Assembly: GCA_015179045.1 (NCBI GenBank)
Contig: WHUZ01000008.1
Location: forward strand, 62,001 to 126,000
Direction: 5' to 3'
DNA length: 64,000 nucleotides
From: Kalaharituber pfeilii
Lineage: Eukaryota > Ascomycota > Pezizomycetes > Pezizales > Pezizaceae
The stretch's first letter is position 1; the number at the start of each line of letters is the position of its first letter. The position numbers and the translations under genes are program-made. Below the pieces are notes generated by a model. That model was not told the DNA's origin and ran no database searches. It was given only the letters and a program-made list of their open reading frames with translations. Positions 33,419-44,306 of the stretch are shown here, piece by piece.

Positions 33419-34448
33419 ATGGAAGCTTTTACGATGCCAACATGTCAGCCTGACTTGGAGCTAGAGTCAACAGCACTCTTCCCTCTGACTGTCACAAATC
33501 CAACGTTCATATTCCCTACTGCTATTGCTCTAGGCCCAAGCATCCAGGGGGCGAGTCAGTTTCTGATATGCATTCCACCAGGGTTTGAACCACGGGGGAT
33601 TATTTGCAGGTGATTATAAACATATTTTATAGAGACATCTCGTTTTACATTCTTCAGGTACTGACAAAGATAGCCGGACTACACTCGGGGGTCCTGAAAC
33701 TTTGTCAGACACCGTTCCAGGCATTCTGGGAGGCCAACACTCCTATGCGCAAAATAGGTACACTTGCGCTTGCAATCAACTACCGGTGTTAGTCAATGAT
33801 CCATTTCCTGAGTATGAGATGATTGTCACTGGCGACACAATTTATGAATCTGTTTTCGACGGTTTGTTTTCGGCGGTACCAGCACCCTCCAACAACTATC
33901 CGGAAATGGTCAATTATCCCATGTCTGAGTGCTTGCTTGATGAAAACCAGAGCAGCCCCGCACTGGAGACATTCAACCGCATCATAGACCAAAGAGATGA
34001 TCATATACACTTTGATGGCCAGAATGCTCCACCCGTCCCCCATGCTGCACCCCTGGCTTCTCCACAATCATCAGGCATTTTGTGGATGTCTCCGAATATT
34101 CCAAACGATTTTGTCCCAGCACCATCGTTTCCAGAAAATGGCATCAGATTTGAAGAGCCTACAATTTTCGCAGAGGCTCATCCTCTTAATGTCAGGCAGA
34201 GGGTATGGACAACCTTCACACCTACCGATAGTATTATGCTTTTTCATGTGTTCCGAGTTCATGACATAATCAGGCTGATATGGATAGGTATAAACAATAG
34301 GATTAACCCAGCACTTATGCAACATGCGCCGCAACCTCATCCAGACATGCCTGAGTGCACGTCCATCATGAATACCTATACATCTTTCAACGACCATTGG
34401 AAATCAATATTTTTCTTATTTATTCTTTTTTTTTTTTTTTTTTTTTAA
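33419..34448 (+). CDS. F1 family gene, copy 5 (intact)
   Basis: Exons 33419-33609 and 33674-34448; 64-bp phase-2 intron (GTGATT, TACTGAC, GATAG). The product is about 321 residues. Exon 1 has PTAIALGPSIQGASQFLIC and PPGFEPRGIICR. Exon 2 has GGPETLSDT, NDPFPEYE, YESVFDGLFSAVPAPSNNYP, a degenerate Ala run (HAAPLASPQ), and WMSPNIPNDFVPAPSFPENG. The end of the frame runs into a poly-T tract and finishes in a Phe run, so the natural C-terminus has probably been replaced. The start is chosen by the shared CTCAATGGAAGC context. Function unknown. Confidence 0.72.
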
Positions 34449-35228
34449 ATTTTATTCTATGCCGATCGAGGCTATGAAACAGGGTTTGGAATTGTTGTTG
34501 TCGTCGGCGGGGATGTGACGGTGGCTAAGATCGTTTCTGTTGACTCTAGAATTTTCCTGTGTGCTGGCCTTTTTTTCTTTTTCTTTTTGTTTTCTTTTCT
34601 TTTCTTTTCTTTTTTTGATTTCTCCAATAATATATATATCATTACACGTATACCGCCGTACAGCGACCTTAAGTGCAAAAGAAATAAGAGGAGAGCCAAA
34701 GTTAGCGATGACCCCTGACTTTCGCTACTGATGTGCGTAGAGAAAAATGGAAAACAAACCACCAAATCAAAACAACAAGTGAAGAAAATCAGGGTTCCGA
34801 GCGAAAAGGAGGATAGAAATGAATCGATTGATCATGATAAGAGAACAGAACTACGTACAGGTCCGCCGCTTATATGCTCCCCCTGCGGCCTGAAAATCTT
34901 TCGAATACAAGGAAACGAGGAAAAACCATTTACCCGCTGGCAGAATGTAATCAGCCACTCGCTGCTAAAATCTGCTGCTGGCACATGGATTATCTGTCGG
35001 TTGGCACAAGGATTACTTGCTAGTTCGACAGCAAGGAACAAGGAACAAGAGCAGCGTCATAATGCACGATTCGCTGTTTAGTTAAAGGCAAAAACGACGA
35101 AGCATAACTGCAAATCAGCAGATATCCAGCCTACTCTGCCTAGGCCACTTATACAAACATACCTTAAGCCATCTTCCACATAATCTTGCTCTCGCCAGTG
35201 ATGGACTGCCCACTCCATATGCACAACA
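34449..35228. other. F1-5 downstream region, no firm gene
   Basis: A T-rich stretch near 34570-34670 followed by ATATCATTACACGTATACCG looks like a decayed reverse tail A. A 116-codon frame at 34731-35081 (+) has no recognised motif and no counterpart. Confidence 0.25.
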
Positions 35229-35239
35229 ACTGAACTAGT

Positions 35240-35651
35240 AGACTGGGACTGAACTATAGACCGCTCCAGAGACTAGCCCACCGAGTAGGCACACCCGTGG
35301 GCCTACTGGGGAGAAAAGTCCTGCGATACTGGCAATTCAAACTGGGCAAGACCGACGGACCAGAATGCAGATGGTGCGGGGAAGAGGAGGAAACCACGAC
35401 GCACCTCCTGACCACGTGCCGGGTGTGGAACAGGAAATGGCCGGGAGGAAGAGAAGCCCTCCAGAGACCCCCGCCGGGGAATGCAGAAGGGACCGGGGAT
35501 CCACTGATGGCAATACTGGAGTGGATGGAACAGTGACGCTCGGGACTCCTCCGTTACTTATCTTCCTTTTCTATTCTCTTTTCATTGTTTCCACATTCTA
35601 ACTCATATGTAACTATATCGCCATAGCCCCAAGAGCGGCACGCGATCACTG

Positions 35652-35686
<35 letters not shown>
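35240..35686 (+). mobile_element. LINE with tail A, 5'-truncated: ORF2 C-terminus
   Basis: ACTGAACTAGT is duplicated at 35229-35239 and 35687-35697. The frame reads LNYRPLQRL, GLLGRKVLRYWQFKLGK and CRWCGEEEETTTHLLTTC (CCHC), and stops at 35536 (WMEQ). Tail A at 35617-35650 has the A-T outer pair but a broken inner pair. Non-autonomous. Confidence 0.88.
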
Positions 35687-35688
<2 letters not shown>

Positions 35689-35699
35689 GAACTAGTCTT

Positions 35700-35985
35700 C
35701 TTCCTCTCTCCCATCAGTAGCCCCTTCCTTCAGCTAACGAATTCCAATAAAGTTTCAAATTGCCATTTCCCCTGTTTGCGGCTTCAGCCCATTCAGGATG
35801 TTCCCTAACCATTCCCTCAGCACTCTGGGCACGTAGTGCTGGGAGGTCAGCAGGAAATATATAGTGGTCACATACGGGAAGGAGGTATGTATGAATGAAT
35901 AGTTAAAGTGATGAGTGAAGTGTAGGCTGAAGCAAATAGAAGAAGAAGTAGATGTGTAGATGAAAACATATGTACATTCCATCAG
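35700..35985 (-). pseudogene. Possible F2 fragment
   Basis: On the minus strand, PRVLREWLGNILNGLKPQTG followed by a NSxxEKEG-like region resembles the same part of F2 copies at 28.75 and 62.99 kb. Very short and degenerate. Confidence 0.3.
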
Positions 35986-36033
35986 GGCTGTGTATTTAAG
36001 CTTCCATCACGAGCCCTGATATTGTGCTTACAC

Positions 36034-36430
36034 ATCTCGCCATAGCCCACAGGGCGGTGTAAGATAGACAGATAGTATCCACTACTGCCTTTCGATGGAC
36101 CGGAGCGGTGAGAACTAGCGGAACGAACGTACGGCCAAATGCGAGTGCGAGTGCAAAAAGAGGAGAAGAGAAGAAGGTTGTTGATTGTACGTGCTACAGC
36201 ACAGAAAGTCTATATATATCGGATGAACTCCAGGCTTCACTTTCTATTTATCCAGTCGGAAAACTTCCAGTGTCACGCCAAGAAGAGGAAAAATTTTATA
36301 CTTATTAGATATCGCCTCACGTGCTGCCCTTATCTCCACGTGCTATCTTATCTATGCCAAGCTTGCCTTAACCCATTCCGTCGTCGTCACCACAGTGGTA
36401 CGCGAGTAATGATATAAAGTAAAAAAAAAG
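36034..36430 (+). mobile_element. Tail A mini-retroposon split by a solo LTR
   Basis: TTGTGCTTACAC is duplicated at 36022-36033 and 36431-36442. The element reads ATCTCGCCATAGCCC, ACA, GGGCGG, then the LTR, then TACGCGAGTAATGATATAAA and poly-A. Removing the LTR and one 4-bp TSD copy restores an ordinary tail A. Confidence 0.87.
36058..36394. mobile_element. Solo LTR, family LTR-1, copy 2
   Basis: TGTAAGATAGACAGATAGTA..GTCGTCACCACA. Flanked by GCGG (36054-36057) and GTGG (36395-36398), a 4-bp TSD with one change. 337 bp, longer than the other two copies. Confidence 0.82.
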
Positions 36431-36717
36431 TTGTGCTTACACGTGACTTAAGCTGCTCTAACCTTAAATCGACCCCCTCGCACGTACCAGAAGCGCTGCC
36501 TTCACAGAGCGCTAATCCACGATCACAATCGCCTGACTGGCCATCTTCTCGACAGTGTCCATTTATGTCTCCACCCTTCTGTGCCGTAGTAGAGGAGGGT
36601 GAAGTGTAGGTGGTTGCTAAGTGGGTGGCTGAGAGAACGTGTCTCTGTCCCAGTCACTTTCTGACTGGACAGAAATTTTTCTGGACGGAAGTGGTAGCCT
36701 CCGCTCTCGGACATCCC

Positions 36718-36780
36718 TTTTTTTTTTTTTTTTTTAATATTTCACGTGACCCTGCGTGCAGCTGTTCGCCAAGGCAGGGC
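36718..36780 (-). mobile_element. Tail B mini-retroposon with TSD
   Basis: Poly-T then TTCACGTGACCCTGCGTGCA..CAAGGCAGGGC. CTCGGACATCCCT is duplicated at 36705-36717 and 36781-36793. The 5' end is exactly GCCCTGCC. Confidence 0.92.
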
Positions 36781-36960
36781 CTCGGACATCCCTCAAATTC
36801 TGTCTGGAAACGTCGGGGGATTGAATGTTAACGCAGCCATACCCAAATTTTGTCTCTTGAGTATTTCTCTATGTCGGAGGGGAGGAAGAACAAGAAGAAG
36901 AAGCGCTCTCGAGCTGCTACTGAGATGTATGACCCAAGTCCCGAAACCTTTGACTCCCAA

Positions 36961-37561
36961 AAATGTGAAAAGCCACAAGGGTATACCGGGCAACGAGGCG
37001 GCAGACATGGCGGCGAGAGTGGGAACCGCCCTGCAGCGAGCACCAGAGATCGTGACAGAAGCAGGAATGAGACAGGAAGCAAGGAGGGAGAGAGCACGAG
37101 AAAGGAACAGATTGGGCTTGACATATCGACCACTGGAGAGACTAGGAACCAAAACGACAAGGTTAGCGGGACTTTTAGGGGCGAAAGGCCTGCGGGCATG
37201 GAGGCACCACATACATGAGGCACCAGACCCGGACTGTAGGTGGTGTGGGGAGGCGGAGGAGACGACCACACACCTGCTGGAGGAGTGCAGGGTATGGAAG
37301 AAGAGATGGCCTGGGGGTATGGCAGCTATCCGGCAGCCCCCAAAACCAAGAGAAGGAGAGGGAGATCAACTCCAGAGTCTGATGGAGATGTTGGGGGAGG
37401 ACGGAGGGAGGATGCAGCGGTAGCTTTTATCTTAGTCATATTTCTTATTTCCTTTTCCTTTTCCCTACACCTCTATATCTCATCCATGTACTTATCCCAA
37501 TACCTCGCCATAGCCTGACAGGCGGCAAGCGAGTAATGATATTAAAAAAAAAAAAAAAAAA
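36961..37561 (+). mobile_element. LINE copy X/Y recombinant, left inversion border
   Basis: Starts within RNase H (VKSHKGIPGNEAADMAARVG) and runs through LTYRPLERL and CRWCGEAEETTTHLLEEC to a stop at 37423, then tail A (37505-37543, inner pair T-A) and poly-A. Its 5' flank ends in GACTCCCAA (36952-36960) but its 3' flank starts AATGATGCAGAA (37562-37573). The two flanks do not match each other. They match the flanks of the reverse copy at 43083-43894. The homologous DNA is nearly identical in both, so this is one product of recombination between two LINE copies. Confidence 0.85.
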
Positions 37562-38329
37562 AATGATGCAGAACTCATTGCCATGAGCGAAGCATTACGC
37601 AATCAAGCTGGGGAACTCCTGATCATAACCGACTCTAAGGTATCGATATCCAAGCTCCTAAAGATCGCCCAGGGAGAGCCCACCCACAAAGGACCGGCAA
37701 AACTGGTTAGAGACGCCTGGAAAGGGAGAACAGATCGAGGTGACTGGGACGTTGCAGTGATGTGGGTCAAGTCCCATATAGGAGTCAAAGGGAACACCGA
37801 GGCAGACACTGCTGCGAAAATAGGCACATGCCTCCCCTACCAAGATGAAACCATAACAGAAGATGGGATACGACAAACCTCGAGACATCAGCGTGCCACA
37901 GAGAGAAACCGGCTAGGGCTCAGCTACCGTCCCTTGACAAGACTTGGAAGTCGACACATAGCCACACTAGCAGGAATACTGGGCGGCAAGTTACTACGGA
38001 AATGGCAGTACGAAATCGGGAAAGCAGACAGCCCGGAATGTCGATGGTGTGAGGAGGAGGAGGAGACTACTGAACATGTGCTCACTAGGTGCAGGACATG
38101 GAAACGAAAGTGGCCAGGGGGCATGCAAGACTTGGTCACTCCTCCGAAGAGCAAGGACACAGACCCACTAAGAGACATCTTGGAGTGGGCAGGGGCATAG
38201 GAGACACACAGGATCTTTTCTTATTCCTTTTCTTCTACCTTCATATGTATCTAATCTCATGTAACTAATCTCGCCATAGCCCCCAGGGCGGCACGCGAGT
38301 AATGATATAAAAAAAAAAAAAAAAAAAAA
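37562..38329 (+). mobile_element. LINE Z, 3' half (RNase H, CCHC, tail A)
   Basis: Codes ORF2 from NDAELIAMSEAL through ITDSKVSISKL, VKSHIGVKGNTEADTAAKIG and CRWCEEEEETTEHVLTRC, stop at 38200, tail A at 38272-38305, poly-A to 38329. It starts in mid-gene directly at the LINE Y target duplication. Its missing 5' part, in the same reading frame (GEQTTVNDAE), is at 43895-43992 on the minus strand. After the poly-A comes TCCATGTACCAC (38330-38341), which matches the 5' flank of that other half. Confidence 0.88.
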
Positions 38330-38355
38330 TCCATGTACCACAAGTATCTGGTATC

Positions 38356-38600
38356 TGGCTGTGGTCTTCTGACTGGCTCCTCTTCAAACCTCAGTGTTCG
38401 GGCTTCTACCCTATCTGCCTCTCCATACACGAACGTCTCGACAGATTCTAGGTTAGTTAGTGTACCGACTGTGACATGGTAGGGGCCCAGCTCTGTTTGG
38501 TCTCTGCTGGGATTTTTATTTTTTTTTTTTGTGTCACGTGACCCCGCGCGCAGCTGCTCGCTAAGGCAGGGCCAAAGCTCTGCTGGGATCGCATTCTCCA
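38356..38600 (-). mobile_element. LINE W, 5' part (ORF2 between RT and RNase H)
   Basis: Minus-strand frame with LTNLESVETFVYGEADRVEA and RTLRFEEEPVRRPQPDTRY, matching VNLESIETFVAGEGERVEA of the LINE at 38909. It ends at GTATCTGGTATC (38344-38355), the half-LINE B target duplication. The remainder of W is at 44647-45674 (+). A tail B insertion interrupts it at 38514-38577. Confidence 0.75.
38514..38577 (-). mobile_element. Tail B mini-retroposon with TSD
   Basis: T-rich run then GTGTCACGTGACCCCGCGCG..CTAAGGCAGGGCC. CTCTGCTGGGAT is duplicated at 38502-38513 and 38578-38589. Confidence 0.9.
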
Positions 38601-40046
38601 TCCATTGTTCTTTGTGTTCTTTGCGAAGGTCGCAATGAAAGCGGCAGTATAATCAGTTGCAGTAATCAGAAATCTCTGTGATGAAGTAGTGCGATCCTCT
38701 CAACATGTTTAGGGAGTCATCTGGTGGTTCAGAGTGGCGTTCCTGGACTTGGGCTTCAATGTACCCATGCATATGTTTTAGGACTGTGTGGACCCTTAAG
38801 CTGTACCTCTGGAAGCTTAGTGTATTTGGGCTCCGCAGTAAGCCCCTGATGTTCCATGAGTATTTGTCCTGATTTTGGGTCTACTGCCATATTATCAGGG
38901 TCTCCGATAGGCTTCAACGTGACTATGATTCTAAAAAAGGACAGACCGCGGGACCTACCTGGAAGCTGGCGCCCGATAACTCTACTAAACACGGTCGCAA
39001 AACTCGGACAGAAGGTTATCGCCAACCTAATACAGAGGATGGACGGACTATTCAACAACGCACAACTGGGAAGCCGGGCACACCGGGGAAGCGAGGACCT
39101 ACAGAGACAAGTACTGAAGGAAGTAGACACACGCCTGGGGAGGGGAGAGTGGACAGCACTAGTCGGTGATGACATAAAAGCGGCGTTCAACCACGTCCAA
39201 AGCGAGAGAATAGTCAGCAGACTCGAGGAAGAGGACCGGAACATTGCGGCGTTCGTCCACGGGTTCACCAAACCGACGGATTTTACCATATCGTGGGACG
39301 GGAAAACCAGAGGACGCGGCACGATGACAGACGGGGTCCCACAGGGTTCCCCTCTGTCTCCGGTTCTATTTCTGGTAGGGGTAGCCCCGCTAGTCAAGAA
39401 GACCGAGGAGAGACAGTTCACACGGACATACGTCGACGACTTTCACAGCGTGATGTCCAACAAGTCACTAAGTCGATTGAGGAAAGACATAACGAAACAC
39501 CGCATGCAACTAGTTCAGGAAGCCAAGGACGAAGGGTTCGAGATAGATCCACAAAAGTCGGAAACGTTGGTAATAGGAGTAAAGGGGAAGAGCTATAGAC
39601 TAGTGGGGCTAACGGTGGACTGGGAGTTAAAGTCCAACGAACACTTCGTCAAACGGCTCCGACTAGGGAAAGCAGCCTGGAACACGGCTTCTCGACTAAC
39701 AAAAATTCCCCCAAGCAAAAGAAGACAGCTATACACCAGCATAGCCAGAAACATCGCAACCTACGGGAGCTGGGCCTGGCTCAGACATGCGAAAGGGGCT
39801 TCGCCGGGAAAGAAGTTAAGGGAGCTAGAGAAATGGCAGTACACGGTAGCGAGAAACATCACCGGGGCACCATGGGGAACCAGGAGAACAATAGTCGAGG
39901 GGATCGTCAACCTAGAGTCGATAGAAACTTTCGTAGCAGGAGAAGGAGAGAGAGTAGAAGCCAGAACACTGAGATTCCCACACGAACCGATCCTTCGCCC
40001 GGACATGGACTCTGCTTACTTGAGAGGAGATCTAAGGCACCGGAAT

Positions 40047-40145
40047 AAAGCCTGCCTCCGGGCTTTGAGGGTCGAAGACCCAGGGCCCTGCCTTGGCGAA
40101 CAGCTGCACGCGGGGTCATGTGATATTAAAAAAAAAAAAAAAAAA
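40047..40145 (+). mobile_element. Tail B element, 99 bp, in LINE ORF2
   Basis: AAAGCCTGCCTCCGGGCTTT, CCCAGGGCCCTGCCTTGGCG, GCACGCGGGGTCATGTGATA, poly-A. AAGGCACCGGAAT is duplicated at 40034-40046 and 40146-40158. Longer than the minimal copies, with the CTGCCTCCGGG upstream block also seen near 44530, 54830, 55010 and 55855. Confidence 0.92.
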
Positions 40146-40439
40146 AAGGCACCGGAATCCGCTACCGCTACACACGTTCCCCACACAACCGAGCGACCTG
40201 AGCAGGGACGAATGGGAAGCTATCATAGAAAGAGAGACAGACGAAGGATGGGAAGGGGTGTATACGGACGGGAGCAGGATAGAGGACACAACGGGAGCGG
40301 GAGTATACCATCGATCCACTGCACAGTCTTACTACCTGGGGAAGAGAAGCACGGTAAACGATGGAGAGCTCATAGCGATAAGCAAGGCCCTACAAGTGCC
40401 AGGCGAGCTGATGGTAATCACCGACTCACAGACGGCGAT

Positions 40440-40846
40440 TGTTACGGAGTCTACGATGATGTAGCTAAAATGAGGGTGTAACTTAGGACAACGCTTGAAG
40501 CTTGACCATCTCTCGAAGGCAGAAGGCCCTCCTTATATAGCCAGCTCCCCGCGCATGCCCACTGTATGTTCTATTGCTTATGCTATCTATGCTTAACAAT
40601 CGATATGAATGCTTAACAATCAATAACAATGTCTGAGGCTGTGCACAACAAGCCTACGCGTACTCTTGCCACTCAGTGGCGCAACTCACTCAACCATGCG
40701 CTCCGCTTGTGATACACTTCCGTGACCCGACCTGTCAATTGTATTGCCCTGCTGTAGCTATCGGTTGATCAGGCCGAATGGTCACTAGCAGCCTTACGGG
40801 TCAACTCAGGTGGATATCCCCAGCATCTCTGGGTAGGCCCGTGACA
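40440..40846. mobile_element. Solo LTR, 407 bp, in LINE RNase H
   Basis: TGTTACGGAGTC..GGCCCGTGACA with GCGAT duplicated at 40435-40439 and 40847-40851. Removing it joins ITDSQTAI to AKLQKIARGD in frame. The start resembles LTR-2 (TGTTACGGA). Confidence 0.88.
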
Positions 40847-41536
40847 GCGATCGCAAAACTACAAAAGATAGCGAGAGGCGACCCCACACCCGACGGAGCC
40901 GCCAGCGAGGTGAGGAGACGTTGGGAAGAAAGGGCAGCCAAGGGTGATCTAGACCTTGCGATCATGTGGGTCAAGAGCCATAAAGGAATACAAGGCAACA
41001 CGGGGGCGGACCAAGCGGCGAAAGTTGGCACTGCCTTGCGAAGCGAAGACGAGATAGTGACAGAGCCAGGAATAAGACAAGAATACAAAGCTTCAAGAGC
41101 TGCCGAAAGGAACCAAGCCGGACTGAACTACCGCCCACTCCAAAAGGTCGACAAACGCCGGTATCTGGCCACAATGGCAGGGATATTGGGCAATAAGGGA
41201 CTGAAGGAATGGAGATTCAGGATTGGAAAGGCCACCTCCCCGGAGTGCAGATGGTGCGGCGAAGCGCCGGAGACCTGGGATCACATAAAGAGTAGCTGCT
41301 CGGCATGGAACAGGAAAACCGCAAGAGGAGCAGACGTGATAAGACAGTTAGATAAGGACACAAACATGGCGGAAATATTGGAATGGGCGGGGGAGGAATA
41401 GGACGGTTCAATTTTTCTTTACTCTTTCATTATCATTTTTCCATCATACCACTGTAACTAAACATCGCCATAGCCCATAGGGCGGCATGCGATTAATGAA
41501 ATAAAAAAAAAAAAAAAAAAAAAAAGGGTCTCCGAT

Positions 41537-42404
41537 GCTCCGGTCCCCAGTCAATGGGTTAAACGAGGATATGTATTTGCCTCCGTGATTGGCTGCACCT
41601 CGGCATGCTGCTTTATCACAGTAGACAGCAGGGATCTGATGGTGGTGGCAGCGGTGGTGGACCGGTTAAAGAATAAATAAACTCCAAGAATGTTGCCCTA
41701 GAATAAGGTACTTTGGAATAACAGTTAGATCAAAAGACTCAGAGCACTGGGAGCTTTCGACCTATGTAGGATTCGCTAAGGGGGACGTCAACGTTGTGGT
41801 TGCGAACTTCTTTCCAAATGCTCGTCCTGCCGAGGTTGGTTGTCGCCTCGGTTGGCATGGGAGATTGATAGGTTATAAGTTAATTCGGGTCCTATTTTTG
41901 CCAATTGGGCAGTGTGCTGAAAGTAGGATCTTCAAGTATAAGAAATAGGGCCTGTGCTGGAGACGCGTAGTTACTCTGATGGCTGCGGAAATCGAGGCGG
42001 TCGACTTCAAACGGAGCAAAGGAGGTACCATTAGCCAAATTGGGAAATGCAACCAGGGAGCCCAAGTGTGGCTGGGGAGGCTAAGGAAATCCGCTGGGTA
42101 GGCACGAAGGTGACCCGCAAAGGTCGCTGGCATAAAGGGTGCCCTTGAGGCCATTGATGGCAGGGCAAGATTGCTGCTGCTCACTGACTCCCAGGAAGCA
42201 ATCAGCACCGTCAAGAAGGCAGGGTGATATAGTAGTAATGATGTTAAATAAAAAAATGCAGGGCGAGCCAACATTGCAGACCTGGCACGTGTGTTGGAAC
42301 TGACTGCGGAGCGGAGGCAGACACTGTAATTTTGAGGCAGTGAGACTGGCATAGGTGACGGCATGCGTGAGTTGATGAGAATCTGATACATGACGAGAAG
42401 CGAA
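41537..42404 (+). pseudogene. Degenerate RNase H fragment of another LINE
   Basis: Around 42130-42330 the + strand reads KGALEAIDGRARLLLLTDSQ and EAISTVKKAG, then RANIADLARVLELT after a short insertion. This matches the third RNase H motif and helix. Frames are broken. A tiny insertion of about 33 bp (GTAGTAATGATGTTAAAT plus A-run, near 42230-42258) between two GCAGGG words looks like the last part of a tail A. The rest of the interval (41537-41990) shows no gene. Confidence 0.5.
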
Positions 42405-42600
42405 ATTCTTTTTTTTTTTTTTTTTTTTTATTATCATTACTCACATGCCGCCCTATGGGCTATGGCGAGGTTAGGTACATAAGAGATAAATAACAGGAAA
42501 ATAGAAAAGAAGAGAAATGTGTGAAATTAAACGGTGAGTAAGTGAACAAGTTGACTTTAGCAAGGGGGGATTGTGAAGTGGCGCAGGAGGGTCCTCAGCG
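42405..42600 (-). mobile_element. LINE 3' UTR and tail A fragment
   Basis: Poly-T from about 42409, then ATTACTCACATGCCGCCC, TATGGGCTATGGCGAGG, then GTTAGGTACATAA as in the LINE 3' UTR at 3500. The 5' limit and TSD are unclear. Confidence 0.6.
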
Positions 42601-43082
42601 GACGTGGAGGGGAGGTGCCCTGCATCTGCAGCTCGCCCAGCCTCGATTTGGGTTAGCAGCGATGCCGGAGACTACATTGGGTGCATTGGACGCGTGGGTG
42701 TGTATGTAAGGTATTTATATAGCACCCGACCCACATATATGGGTCTCTGCCGTAGTCTGTTAGCTTTGTATGTGACCCCCCATCTCAGGGGAAAAAAAGA
42801 AAAACGGAAAAATAGACTACTGAATCGAAGCGAACTACGGTTTAACGTTATACCAAGCAATTTAGCTCGCGCGACCCATGTCTATTTAGCAGCTGTTGGA
42901 ATTAGGATCTACACCCGAGATGCCACCCGTCATGATAGAGTGACCTTTCTATGATTTCCATGGTTTTATCCTCTTTACCATTTGAATCCGCTACTATGCA
43001 CAACCTCATATCGCACCAAATTGTTTAGTTTGGTATAAAGGTATTTCCTGAGGTCTTCTTGTGTAAATAATTCTTGGGAGTC

Positions 43083-43894
43083 TTTTTTTTTTTTTAATAT
43101 CATTACTCGCTTGCCGCCTATCAGGCTATGGCGAGGTATTGGGATAAGTACATGGATGAGATATAGAGGTGTAGGGAAAAGGAAAAGGAAATAAGAAATA
43201 TGACTAAGATAAAAGCTACCGCTGCATCCTCCCTCCGTCCTCCCCCAACATCTCCATCAGACTCTGGAGTTGATCTCCCTCTCCTTCTCTTGGTTTGGGG
43301 GCTGCCGGATAGCTGCCATACCCCCAGGCCATCTCTTCTTCCATACCCTGCACTCCTCCAGCAGGTGTGTGGTCGTCTCCTCCGCCTCCCCACACCACCT
43401 ACAGTCCGGGTCTGGTGCCTCATGTATGTGGTGCCTCCATGCCCGCAGGCCTTTCGCCCCTAAAAGTCCCGCTAACCTTGTCGTTTTGGTTCCTAGTCTC
43501 TCCAGTGGTCGATATGTCAAGCCCAATCTGTTCCTTTCTCGTGCTCTCTCCCTCCTTGCTTCCTGTCTCATTCCTGCTTCTGTCACGATCTCTGGTGCTC
43601 GCTGCAGGGCGGATCCCACTCTCGCCGCCATGTCTGCCGCCTCGTTGCCCGGTATACCCTTGTGGCTTTTCACCCACATCACTGCCATGTCTCGGTCCCC
43701 TCTGTCCAGTCTTCTCTGCCACGCGTCTCTAAGGCGCCTCGATGCTCCATCGGGCGTAGGTAGGCCCCCTGCTATAGCAGCCATCCTGGAGATCGCGAAT
43801 TTGGAGTCCGTAAGTATAAGCAGTTCGCCTTCTACTCTGTCTGCAGCTTCGCTAATTGCGTATAGTTCCGCGTCGTTGACCGTCGACTGTGACG
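43083..43894 (-). mobile_element. LINE copy Y/X recombinant, right inversion border
   Basis: Reverse LINE: poly-T from 43083, tail A, CCHC and RNase H. The frame 43784-43257 holds VMWVKSHKGIPGNEAADMAA and CRWCGEAEETTTHLLEEC; the upstream TVNDAELYAISEA and ILTDSKFAISRMAAIAGG lie in the same element. A one-base deletion relative to 36961-37561 shifts the last residues. The 3' flank is GACTCCCAA on the minus strand (43074-43082) and the 5' flank is AATGATGCAGAA (43895-43906), each matching a flank of the copy at 36961-37561. Confidence 0.87.
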
Positions 43895-43992
43895 TTCTGC
43901 ATCATTGACAGTAGTCTGTTCCCCTAGGTACGTGGAAGTAGAGGTGTCTTTTGCGTAGGTGCCTAGGCCTGTCTTGTAATCTATCCTGCTCC
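43895..43992 (-). mobile_element. LINE Z, 5' part
   Basis: Minus-strand SRIDYKTGLGTYAKDTSTST and YLGEQTTVNDAE, the start of RNase H. It stops at the Y insertion and continues in frame at 37562 (+). The 5' flank GTGGTACATGGA (43993-44004) complements TCCATGTACCAC at 38330-38341. Confidence 0.85.
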
Positions 43993-44268
43993 GTGGTACA
44001 TGGAATAGCGGTGATGAAGAAACTTGGGAAAGTAAGAGATTGGATGGAAAAGGCGAACCCGTGGATGGGGAGGATTGTCGCGGCAAGATGGTTGGTGAAT
44101 AAAGAAAGGAGGGAGGGAAAGAAGACTAGCTCGATTGTTATCTACCTAGAGGGGGAGGTAGAATCAGATAGTCAAACACCAGCGAAGATACGGTTATCAG
44201 GCAAATGGCACCACTCGTGCCTGTATGACTGGGACAGAACTACAAAGGTGGACGGAAAGGGGAAGGAG

Positions 44269-44306
<38 letters not shown>

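Larger units (their letters stand above)
38909..41525 (+). mobile_element. LINE with RT, RNase H and CCHC (5'-truncated, doubly interrupted)
   Basis: GGGTCTCCGAT is duplicated at 38898-38908 and 41526-41536. ORF2 begins inside RT: LPGSWRPITLLNTVAKLGQK, then DDIKAAFNHVQ, DGVPQGSPLSPVLFLVG, and the catalytic YVDD near 39428-39439, then a connection domain to about 40045. A tail B element (40047-40145) shifts the frame. RNase H follows (VYTDGS, NDGELIA, ITDSQTAI), is broken by an LTR (40440-40846), and resumes as IMWVKSHKGIQGNTGAD, ending in CRWCGEAPETWDHIKSSC and a stop at 41401. Tail A at 41465-41500 (ATCGC..GCGAT form). Tad-like by domain order. The endonuclease and ORF1 are missing. Confidence 0.93.

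Noticed and set aside
36746..37423. A 225-codon frame that seems to fuse an upstream domain (SGNVGGLNV) to the LINE C-terminus
   Set aside because: The LINE part starts at 36961 next to a target duplication, and a tail B insertion lies at 36718-36780. The upstream residues are flanking DNA that happens to be in frame. The NVGGLN word hints at a LINE endonuclease start but is too short to call.
40047..40145. Tail B as a tRNA-derived SINE
   Set aside because: I looked for A-box and B-box promoter motifs and a cloverleaf in the GCCTGTCTCCGGGC to GCGGGG region and found no convincing match. It fits better as a LINE 3' end.
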